Of a DNA stretch of 5,955 nt, positions 1 to 4,917 are shown piece by piece; the first letter of the stretch is position 1; every line of letters starts with the position of its first letter. A program made the position numbers and the translations under genes. The notes beneath the pieces are model-generated. The model made no database searches, had not been told where the DNA came from, and saw only the letters and a program-made list of their open reading frames with translations. Source of the DNA: Dehalococcoidales bacterium (GTDB lineage Bacteria > Chloroflexota > Dehalococcoidia > Dehalococcoidales > RBG-16-60-22); assembly GCA_016926115.1 (NCBI GenBank), contig JAFGPF010000032.1:1-5955 (forward strand), in the 5' to 3' direction.

Positions 1-514
1 GAAAGTTCGTCTCATCCACAGCGGCACCGGCAATATCAGCGAGAGCGACGTCATGCTGGCGACGGCTTCCAACGGTTTAATCATCGGCTTCAACGTCACC
101 ACCACGGAAGGGGCCAAGAAGCTGGCTGCCAGCAGCGGCGTGGATATCCGCCATTACAAAGTGATATATAACCTTGCCGATGATATCACCAAGGCGTTGA
201 AAGGCATGCTGGAACCTACCTATGAGGAAGTCACCGAGGGACGCGCCGAAGTCAGGGCGGTCTTCTCTGCCGGCAAAGGCGCCAAGGCGGCGGGTGTGTA
301 CATCAACGAAGGCAAGGCAACCCGCAACAACCTCGTCAGGGTACACCGGGGCAAGGAAGTGCTGATCGAGTCCTCGGTCAGCAGCCTGAAACGCTTCAAG
401 GACGACGCCAAGGAAGTGACCGCCGGCTATGAGTGCGGCGTGGGCGTCAAGGACTTCAACGACTTCGAAGTCGGTGATACGCTGGAATTTTATAGAATGG
501 AAAAATCCGGATAA
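1..514 (+). CDS. infB: Translation initiation factor IF-2, C-terminal part (5' end outside the window)
   Basis: IF-2 is the GTPase that brings initiator fMet-tRNA to the ribosome and promotes subunit joining. The reading frame is already open at base 2 and gives 170 residues up to TAA at 512-514. They match the C-terminal half of IF-2: an IHSGTGNISESDVMLA stretch, then GLIIGFNV, then VIYNLADDITKALKGMLEP, and the final beta-barrel domain with AEVRAVFSAGKG, SSLKRFKDDAKEV and YECGVGVKDFNDFEVGD. The last barrel is the part of IF-2 that binds the fMet-tRNA acceptor end. The G domain and N-terminal region lie upstream of the window, so an ATG at 53 is internal and not the start. It is the first gene of a visible infB-rbfA-truB order, common in bacteria, and probably shares an upstream promoter with them. 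Confidence 0.97.
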   Translation, partial: KVRLIHSGTGNISESDVMLATASNGLIIGFNVTTTEGAKKLAASSGVDIRHYKVIYNLADDITKALKGMLEPTYEEVTEGRAEVRAVFSAGKGAKAAGVYINEGKATRNNLVRVHRGKEVLIESSVSSLKRFKDDAKEVTAGYECGVGVKDFNDFEVGDTLEFYRMEKSG

Positions 515-536
515 CAGCAGGTATCCGGGTAACAGC
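505..536 (+). repeat. Imperfect tandem duplication over the infB stop codon
   Basis: ATCCGGATAACAGC at 505-518 recurs as ATCCGGGTAACAGC at 523-536, with 13 of 14 bases identical and a period of 18 nt. Because 18 is a multiple of three, the second copy places another TAA (530-532) in frame with the infB stop (512-514). Read-through of the first stop would add only QQVSG. The second copy also fills the place where an rbfA Shine-Dalgarno would be expected, and none is obvious there. Confidence 0.7.
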
Positions 537-538
537 TA

Positions 539-892
539 ATGGCACATCGCATCGAGCGCGTCAACGGACTCATCCGGCGGGAAATCAGCGAGCTTATTCA
601 TCACCAACTAAGAGACCCCCGACTCGACGAATTCGTCGCCGTAACCGAGGTCGATACCTCGTCCGACCTCAAGTACGCCAAGGTATTCGTCAGCTCCATG
701 AGCGGGCAGGAGAGCGAGCAGAAGATTCTGGAAGTGCTCAATTCCGCCTCCGGTTTCCTTCGCTCCGAGCTGGCGAAAAACGTTAACCTGCGGCGCACCC
801 CTGAATTGAGTTTTCACTGGGACAACTCCATCGAGCACGGCGACCGCATACTGCGCCTCATCGACAAGGCCAGCGCCGAATATAAGGACTGA
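539..892 (+). CDS. rbfA: 30S ribosome-binding factor RbfA
   Basis: RbfA is a small KH-type RNA-binding protein that acts late in 30S subunit maturation, near the 5' end of 16S rRNA. The 117-residue product is near the usual family length (about 115-135). Diagnostic stretches are the N-terminal helix IERVNGLIRREISELI (5-20), DPRL (26-29), the strand VAVTEVDTSSDLKYAKVFVS (33-52), an A-S-G at 70-72 matching the AxG kink of the RbfA KH fold, and LRRTPELSFHWDNSIEHGDRI (84-104). ATG at 539 gives the standard N terminus. No clear Shine-Dalgarno precedes it, so translation may be coupled to infB, whose stop lies 24 nt upstream. It is followed after 2 nt by truB. I see no truncation or unusual residue. 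Confidence 0.96.
   Translation: MAHRIERVNGLIRREISELIHHQLRDPRLDEFVAVTEVDTSSDLKYAKVFVSSMSGQESEQKILEVLNSASGFLRSELAKNVNLRRTPELSFHWDNSIEHGDRILRLIDKASAEYKD
884..888 (+). promoter_or_regulatory. Shine-Dalgarno supporting the TTG start of truB
   Basis: AAGGA at 884-888 lies within the last codons of rbfA and ends 6 nt before TTG at 895. This spacing, and the conserved TruB N terminus that begins right after the TTG, decide the start. No ATG lies in frame early enough to encode the conserved GILNIDKPPGKTS stretch. Confidence 0.7.
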
Positions 893-894
893 CC

Positions 895-1788
895 TTGGAC
901 GGCATACTGAACATCGATAAACCCCCGGGCAAGACGTCCTACGGCGTTGTCGCCGTGATAAAACGCCTCAGCGGGGAGAAGCACGTCGGTCACGCCGGCA
1001 CGCTCGACCCCGACGCCACCGGCGTCCTGCCGGTCTGCCTCGGCAGGGGGACACGCATCGTCGAATTCCTGGTGGACGCCACCAAGGTATACCGCGCCGA
1101 AATAGAGCTGGGCGCCGCTACCGATACCTACGACGCCAGCGGCAGGGTCATCCGGCGGGGAGACGCCTCCAAGATTGACCGCGCTCAGGTGGAGTCCGCC
1201 CTGGAAGATTTCCGCGGCGCCATCCAGCAGACCCCGCCGATGTACAGCGCCGTCAAGCATAAGGGAAAACCGTTATATACACTGGCGCGGGCGGGCATCG
1301 AGGTCACGCGGAAGAGCCGCACGGTGAAAGTCCACCGTCTGGAACTGCTCGAGTGGAATCACCCGGCGTTTACCATCGAGGTGGAATGCGGCAAGGGCAC
1401 GTACATACGGTCGCTGGCCAACGACCTGGGGCAGGCGCTGGGGTGCGGGGCATATTTAAAGAGACTGGTGCGCACCCGCTGCGGCGTCTTTGATATCAAG
1501 GACGCCGTCGGCATGTTAAAGCTGGAAGAAGCGTTCCGGCATGGGTACTGGGAGCAATTCATGTATCCCGTGGATATCGTTTTACAGCATTTCAAGGCGG
1601 TGGTACTGGACGAAGACACCGAGGCAGCGGTCAGGAACGGCAGTCCCGTGGCGCTGGAAAAGACCGCCGTTGAGGGCAGGGCAAAGCAGAAATACTGTCG
1701 CGCCTACGCAGTGGACGGGCGTTTCCTGGGGATATTACGGTACGTGCCGGACAAGGGAATATGGCAGCCGAAGAAGGTGCTTGTTTAA
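895..1788 (+). CDS. truB: tRNA pseudouridine(55) synthase TruB
   Basis: TruB isomerises uridine 55 in the T-psi-C loop of tRNAs to pseudouridine and also helps tRNA folding. The 297-residue product is within the usual range (about 290-315). It opens with GILNIDKPPGKTS (3-15), then has GHAGTLDPDATGVLPV (32-47), in which D38 is the expected catalytic aspartate. Other family stretches are KVYRAEIELGAATDTYDASG (64-83), QTPPMYSAVKHKGKPLY (from 112) and GTYIRSLANDLG (from 168). The region after about residue 230 (VVLDEDTEAAVRNG through FLGILRY) is the C-terminal RNA-binding extension. The start is TTG, 2 nt after the rbfA stop, so the two genes are almost certainly co-transcribed and translationally coupled. 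The ribF and rpsO genes that often follow truB are absent, and no convincing hairpin terminator is seen after the TAA. Confidence 0.97.
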   Translation: MDGILNIDKPPGKTSYGVVAVIKRLSGEKHVGHAGTLDPDATGVLPVCLGRGTRIVEFLVDATKVYRAEIELGAATDTYDASGRVIRRGDASKIDRAQVESALEDFRGAIQQTPPMYSAVKHKGKPLYTLARAGIEVTRKSRTVKVHRLELLEWNHPAFTIEVECGKGTYIRSLANDLGQALGCGAYLKRLVRTRCGVFDIKDAVGMLKLEEAFRHGYWEQFMYPVDIVLQHFKAVVLDEDTEAAVRNGSPVALEKTAVEGRAKQKYCRAYAVDGRFLGILRYVPDKGIWQPKKVLV

Positions 1789-1823
1789 CAGGTCCGTGAT
1801 ATAAACATTTGCGTTCGTATACT

Positions 1824-1841
1824 CCTGCAAGTCTTGACAGG
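1824..1841. promoter_or_regulatory. Dyad overlapping the -35 box, possible operator
   Basis: CCTGCAAGTCTTGACAGG has perfectly complementary outer arms, CCTG at 1824-1827 and CAGG at 1838-1841. An inner CAAG-T-CTTG palindrome (1828-1836) is offset by one base. The element covers TTGACA at 1834-1839, so a bound protein would block sigma contact. It lies upstream of the predicted transcription start and would act as DNA, not as an RNA hairpin. Short dyads occur by chance, so this is tentative. Confidence 0.3.
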
Positions 1842-1863
1842 TTATGCCTAAAGGGGGTATATT
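1834..1863 (+). promoter_or_regulatory. Sigma-70-type promoter for the inositol-lipid operon
   Basis: A consensus -35 TTGACA (1834-1839) is followed by an 18-nt spacer and a -10 TATATT (1858-1863), which matches TATAAT at five of six positions. Transcription should begin near 1870, giving a leader of roughly 54 nt before the ATG at 1924. The position, 45 nt after the truB stop in a 135-nt gap, fits an independent promoter for ino1 and the two genes behind it. Confidence 0.72.
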
Positions 1864-1906
1864 CAATGCGGTGTTCAACAGGACTCGCGCACCATCTCGT
1901 TAGAAA

Positions 1907-1914
1907 AAGGAGGA
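1907..1914 (+). promoter_or_regulatory. Strong Shine-Dalgarno of ino1
   Basis: AAGGAGGA is a near-perfect match to the anti-Shine-Dalgarno of 16S rRNA. It ends 9 nt before the ATG at 1924. It is the strongest ribosome-binding site in the window and suggests ino1 is well translated. Confidence 0.8.
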
Positions 1915-1923
1915 TGTCTTAAC

Positions 1924-3045
1924 ATGGGGAAAATAAATGTTGCCGTAATCGGCGTGGGTAACTGCGCCTCGTCATTCATACAGGGAGTCCATTATTATCA
2001 GAATGCCAAGGACGATGAGTTCGTGCCGGGGCTGATGCACGTCAACCTGGGCGGCTACCACATCAGCGATATCAACTTCGTCGCCGCCTTCGACGTCGAC
2101 AAGAACAAGGTCGGCAAGGACCTGTCGGAGGCAATCTACACCAAGCCGAACAACACCTTCGAGTTCTGCAAAGTCCCGCCGCTGGGCGTCAAGGTAGACA
2201 GAGGCATGACCCACGACGGACTGGGCAAATACCTCTCGCAGATAATCCAGAAAGCCCCCGGCCCCACGGCGGACATCGTCGGCATACTGAAAGAGACCAA
2301 GACGGACGTGGTCATCAACTACCTGCCGGTGGGCAGCGAGGAAGCCACCAAGTGGTACATCGAGCAGGTGCTGGAGGCGGGCTGCGGCTTCGTCAATTGC
2401 ATCCCGGTATTCATCGCCAAGGAGAAATACTGGCAGAAACGCTTCGCGGACAGGGGCTTGCCCGTCATCGGCGACGATATTAAGTCGCAGGTGGGCGCCA
2501 CCATCACCCACCGCCTGCTGGCGCGACTTTTCCGCGACCGTGGCGTCAAGCTGGAGCATACCTACCAGCTAAACTTCGGCGGGAACACGGACTTCATGAA
2601 CATGCTGGAGAGGGAGCGGCTGGAATCCAAGAAGATTTCCAAGACCAACGCCGTGACCTCGCAGCTGGACTACCAGATGGACCCCGACGACATACACGTG
2701 GGCCCCAGCGATTACGTGCCGTGGCTGAAAGACCGCAAGTACTGCCATATCAAGATGGAGGGACGCACCTTCGGGGACGTACCGTTGATAATCGATATGA
2801 AGATGGAGGTCTGGGACAGCCCCAACTCCGCCGGAGTGGTCATCGACGCCGTCAGGTGCTGTAAGCTGGCACTCGATAACGGACTTAAAGGAGAATTGAC
2901 CGCACCATCTGCCTACTTCATGAAGTCGCCTCCCATCCAGTACACCGACGACGAAGCGCGCAAGATGGTGGAAGATTATATCAAGGCAACGGCTAAATCC
3001 GACGCCGTCGCCAAACCGTCACAAAAACAGGGGGCTACCAAGTAG
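1924..3045 (+). CDS. ino1: myo-Inositol-1-phosphate synthase (actinobacterial/archaeal-type)
   Basis: This NAD-dependent enzyme converts D-glucose 6-phosphate to 1L-myo-inositol 1-phosphate (EC 5.5.1.4), the entry step to all inositol compounds. The 373-residue product is close to the short prokaryotic form (about 360-390), well below the roughly 500-residue eukaryotic form. Visible motifs are the N-terminal Rossmann stretch [10 protein letters not shown] (8-17), [16 protein letters not shown] (130-145), the catalytic-region [11 protein letters not shown] (183-193) with K187, NFGGNTDF (217-224), [10 protein letters not shown] (235-244) and [15 protein letters not shown] (298-312). Residues from about 354 form a Lys/Ala/Ser/Gln-rich tail that looks disordered. 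ATG at 1924 has a strong Shine-Dalgarno and its own upstream promoter. Gene order suggests its product feeds the phosphatidyltransferase two genes downstream, with a PimA-like glycosyltransferase between them. Family assignment is secure; the destination of the inositol phosphate is inferred. Confidence 0.95.
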   Translation: MGKINVAVIGVGNCASSFIQGVHYYQNAKDDEFVPGLMHVNLGGYHISDINFVAAFDVDKNKVGKDLSEAIYTKPNNTFEFCKVPPLGVKVDRGMTHDGLGKYLSQIIQKAPGPTADIVGILKETKTDVVINYLPVGSEEATKWYIEQVLEAGCGFVNCIPVFIAKEKYWQKRFADRGLPVIGDDIKSQVGATITHRLLARLFRDRGVKLEHTYQLNFGGNTDFMNMLERERLESKKISKTNAVTSQLDYQMDPDDIHVGPSDYVPWLKDRKYCHIKMEGRTFGDVPLIIDMKMEVWDSPNSAGVVIDAVRCCKLALDNGLKGELTAPSAYFMKSPPIQYTDDEARKMVEDYIKATAKSDAVAKPSQKQGATK

Positions 3046-3046
3046 C
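3034..3046 (+). other. Small stem-loop across the ino1 stop codon
   Basis: GCTAC-CAA-GTAGC is a perfect 5-bp stem with a 3-nt loop that contains the ino1 TAG (3043-3045). It ends 5 nt before the ATG of the next gene, which lacks a well-spaced Shine-Dalgarno; the nearest purine run, AGGGGG at 3029-3034, is about 17 nt away. It could affect translational coupling. It is too short and lacks the T-run of a terminator. Confidence 0.3.
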
Positions 3047-3051
3047 TACCG

Positions 3052-4227
3052 ATGAAGATAGCGCTGGTTTCGCCTTATGACTTCGCTCATCCCGGAGGCG
3101 TCGTCAACCATATCTCCTGCCTCGAGCAGCAGTTTACCGTCATGGGGCACGAGGTTAAAATCATCGCCCCGGCATCGAAGGCGATGTACACGCTGGGCGA
3201 CCGTTTCATACGTATCGGCACACCGAGACCGCTTCCGGTCAGCGGCTCCATCGCCCGGGTGACCGTATCCGTAAGGCTGGAATCGCAGGTAAAAGAGGTC
3301 TTCGAGCGCGAAAAATTCGATATCTGCCACCTCCACGAGCCGCTGATGCCGACGCTTTGCACCACCGCCCTGCGACTCAAACGCACACCGATGGTCGGCA
3401 CGTTTCATGCTTCCGGGGGCAGGGCCTGGTACACGATGTTCTCGCCGATTATCAAGTGGTACCTGGACCGGTGGTTCCGCAAGCTGGACGGCCGCATCGC
3501 CGTTTCCCAGGTAGCCGTGGACTACGTTAATACCTACTTCCCCTCCGACTACACCATCATACCCAACGGAGTGGATACCCACCATTTCAACAACGGAGTA
3601 AAACCAGTTGAAAAGTTCCTCGACGGCAAGACCAATATCCTCTTCGTGGGGCGGCTGGAAAAGCGTAAGGGGTTTGAATACCTGCTGGAAGCTTATAAAC
3701 TTGTCAAGACGGAAGTACCGGACTGCCGTCTTATCCAGGTAGGCCCGGGAATACGACTGCGCAACAAATACGAAAAGCGTACCCGACGGCACGGCATCCC
3801 GGAGGTGAATTTCACCGGATACTCGACCTATGCCGATTTGCCGAGATATTACAAGACCGCGGACATAGTTTGTTTCCCGGCGACGGGCAGGGAAAGCCAG
3901 GGAATCGTCCTGCTGGAAGCAATGGCGGTCGGTAAACCGATAATCGCCTCTGACATCGACGGCTACAACAGCGTCCTGACCGACGGCGTCGAGGGGTTCG
4001 CCGTGCCTCCCAGGGATATAGAAGGGCTGGCGGAAGCCATCCTTAAGCTCATCAAGGACAACCAGGTCCGCCAGGAAATGGGCAGCCGGGGAAAAGCTAA
4101 GGCCCTGGAATACGACTGGTCAATCATCGCTAAAAAATTACTGGACTTCTACGCCGCCACACTCGACCGCGTAAAGCGTCAGCAAAAGCCCGCCCCAACG
4201 GTCAGCGCCACCTCAGGAAAGCACTAA
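3052..4227 (+). CDS. GT4-family glycosyltransferase, PimA-like (probable phosphatidylinositol glycosyltransferase)
   Basis: This is a GT-B fold, retaining, nucleotide-sugar-dependent glycosyltransferase of 391 residues, the normal family size. The N-terminal half has SPYDFAHPGGVVNHI (7-21), HEVKIIAPAS (33-42), ICHLHEP (91-97) and GTFHAS (116-121), with H119 at the place of the PimA histidine that contacts the acceptor. The C-terminal donor domain has IPNGVD (170-175), FVGRLEKRKG (198-207) with R201 and K206 as expected donor-phosphate contacts, and an E-x7-E motif at E281 and E289 in GRESQGIVLLEA. The overall layout resembles mycobacterial PimA, which transfers mannose from GDP-mannose to phosphatidylinositol at the membrane inner face. 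MshA, which glycosylates inositol phosphate, is the main alternative, but the N terminus looks more like PimA. It starts 6 nt after ino1 and ends 3 nt before the phosphatidyltransferase. The last 20 or so residues are a basic, Pro/Ser/Thr-rich tail. GT4 membership is secure; the exact sugar and acceptor are inferred. Confidence 0.9.
   Translation: MKIALVSPYDFAHPGGVVNHISCLEQQFTVMGHEVKIIAPASKAMYTLGDRFIRIGTPRPLPVSGSIARVTVSVRLESQVKEVFEREKFDICHLHEPLMPTLCTTALRLKRTPMVGTFHASGGRAWYTMFSPIIKWYLDRWFRKLDGRIAVSQVAVDYVNTYFPSDYTIIPNGVDTHHFNNGVKPVEKFLDGKTNILFVGRLEKRKGFEYLLEAYKLVKTEVPDCRLIQVGPGIRLRNKYEKRTRRHGIPEVNFTGYSTYADLPRYYKTADIVCFPATGRESQGIVLLEAMAVGKPIIASDIDGYNSVLTDGVEGFAVPPRDIEGLAEAILKLIKDNQVRQEMGSRGKAKALEYDWSIIAKKLLDFYAATLDRVKRQQKPAPTVSATSGKH
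4215..4220 (+). promoter_or_regulatory. Shine-Dalgarno of the phosphatidyltransferase gene
   Basis: AGGAAA sits inside the last codons of the glycosyltransferase gene, 10 nt before ATG at 4231. It supports that start and tight coupling of the two genes. Confidence 0.55.
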
Positions 4228-4230
4228 ATC

Positions 4231-4824
4231 ATGCCGAAACTGGAAAAAGCCCGAAAAAATATATCTAAATGCGTCACGCAACCGATTGTCAACCTGCTCG
4301 CCAGGACCCCCCTGACCCCGAATGCGGTGACGTGGCTGGGATTTTGTATAACCATAGCTGCCGCGGCGCTTATCGTCACGGAGCACCTCCTCGCCGCGGG
4401 AATCGTCGTCCTCGTGGCGGGGCTGTTCGACATGCTGGACGGCGCCCTGGCGCGCGTGACGAACCGGGTAACGCGCTTCGGCGGGATACTGGACTCTACC
4501 CTCGACCGCGTTTCGGAAGCCATACTGCTGCTGGGTCTGCTGGCGTTGTTCGCGCGGGACGGCGAGATGGCGGAAAGCCTGCTGGTGGGGTTCGCCCTGC
4601 TCGGCTCGCTGCTGGTCAGCTATATCCGCGCCCGCATGGAGGGGATGGGAGTGGAATGCAAGGCGGGACTGTTTACCCGACCGGAGAGGGTTATCGTGCT
4701 GGCGCTGGGACTGCTGTTGAGCGGGTTCGACTACGCCCTGATAGTTGCCCTTTCCGTCATCACGTTTTTCAGTTACTTCACAGCGGTGCAGAGGCTGATA
4801 TACGCCTGGCGGCAGACAAGATAA
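4231..4824 (+). CDS. CDP-alcohol phosphatidyltransferase, probable phosphatidylinositol-phosphate synthase
   Basis: Enzymes of this integral-membrane family displace CMP from a CDP-activated lipid with a polar alcohol. The full signature D-x2-D-G-x2-A-R-x8-G-x3-D-x3-D is intact: D67, D70, G71, A74, R75, G84, D88, D92; the aspartates bind the divalent metals. The 197-residue length is typical. Hydrophobic segments lie at about 33-50, 53-66, 95-108, 116-131, 153-165 and 167-186, consistent with six membrane helices. After the motif, YIRARMEGMGVECKAGLFTRPERV (131-154) is of the kind I associate with bacterial phosphatidylinositol-phosphate and archaetidylinositol-phosphate synthases. Being in an operon with ino1 makes inositol phosphate the likely acceptor and CDP-diacylglycerol the likely donor. 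Phosphatidylglycerophosphate synthase (glycerol 3-phosphate acceptor) is the main alternative. Two in-frame stops, TAA-TAA, end the gene. Confidence 0.92.
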   Translation: MPKLEKARKNISKCVTQPIVNLLARTPLTPNAVTWLGFCITIAAAALIVTEHLLAAGIVVLVAGLFDMLDGALARVTNRVTRFGGILDSTLDRVSEAILLLGLLALFARDGEMAESLLVGFALLGSLLVSYIRARMEGMGVECKAGLFTRPERVIVLALGLLLSGFDYALIVALSVITFFSYFTAVQRLIYAWRQTR

Positions 4825-4854
4825 TAAAAATATGCACATAGTACATAAAAGCTA
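4825..4854. other. AT-rich gap after the phosphatidyltransferase, no clear terminator
   Basis: The first part of the 93-nt gap before purA is AT-rich with only weak symmetry: a TATG-CA-CATA inverted repeat at 4831-4840 and ACATA repeated at 4836-4840 and 4843-4847. Neither is followed by a T-run, so I see no intrinsic terminator. Some read-through from the inositol-lipid operon into purA is possible. Confidence 0.4.
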
Positions 4855-4883
4855 TAGACATTTGACATTTCAGGTAGTAGAAT
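4855..4883 (+). promoter_or_regulatory. purA promoter, upstream of two overlapping candidates
   Basis: TAGACA (4855-4860), 17-nt spacer, TAGAAT (4878-4883). Each hexamer matches the sigma-70 consensus at five of six positions. Predicted start is near 4890. It overlaps a second candidate displaced by exactly 7 nt. Confidence 0.5.
4857..4870 (+). repeat. Perfect 7-bp tandem repeat forming both purA -35 boxes
   Basis: GACATTT occurs twice without a gap (4857-4863 and 4864-4870). Each copy supplies the GACA half of a -35 hexamer, at 4855-4860 and 4862-4867, so the repeat creates two -35 sites 7 nt apart. Confidence 0.75.
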
Positions 4884-4890
4884 TTATGCT
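4862..4890 (+). promoter_or_regulatory. purA promoter, downstream of two overlapping candidates
   Basis: A perfect TTGACA (4862-4867), 17-nt spacer, then TATGCT (4885-4890), which matches TATAAT at four of six positions. Predicted start is near 4897, inside a run of seven T (4894-4900). Leader length would be about 21 nt. Confidence 0.55.
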
Positions 4891-4907
4891 GGATTTTTTT
4901 GCGGAAC

Positions 4908-4913
4908 GGAGGA
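4908..4913 (+). promoter_or_regulatory. Shine-Dalgarno of purA
   Basis: GGAGGA ends 4 nt before ATG at 4918. It fixes the start together with the conserved PurA N terminus encoded immediately after it. Confidence 0.75.
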
Positions 4914-4917
4914 TACC

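Noticed and set aside
814..1260. Minus-strand frame of 148 codons across the rbfA-truB junction
   Set aside because: It crosses two conserved + strand genes and shows no motif or start signal.
1789..1923. Riboswitch or structured leader before ino1
   Set aside because: The transcribed leader is only about 54 nt, and I see no stable multi-stem structure or known aptamer core in it.
1972..2559. Minus-strand open frame of 195 codons opposite ino1
   Set aside because: Antisense shadow of a clearly conserved gene; its composition is the reverse complement of GC-biased codons and shows no family motif.
3046..3792. Minus-strand open frame of 248 codons opposite the glycosyltransferase
   Set aside because: It lies opposite a well-conserved GT4 gene, has no recognisable domain or ribosome-binding site, and is explained by the codon bias of the + strand gene.
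4015..4230. Frameshift or gene fusion near the end of the glycosyltransferase
   Set aside because: The frame is continuous through YDWSIIAKKLLDFY, the usual C-terminal helix of the family, and the extension is only about 20 residues.
4213..4839. Minus-strand frame of 208 codons, and a +strand frame at 4269-4841, overlapping the phosphatidyltransferase
   Set aside because: Both are low-complexity, rich in Arg, Gln, Gly and His, and lack any motif, while the frame at 4231 carries the complete CDP-alcohol phosphatidyltransferase signature and membrane helices.
4891..4900. T-run as an intrinsic terminator of the inositol-lipid operon
   Set aside because: No stable GC-rich hairpin lies directly before the T-run, and the segment coincides with the expected purA start region.
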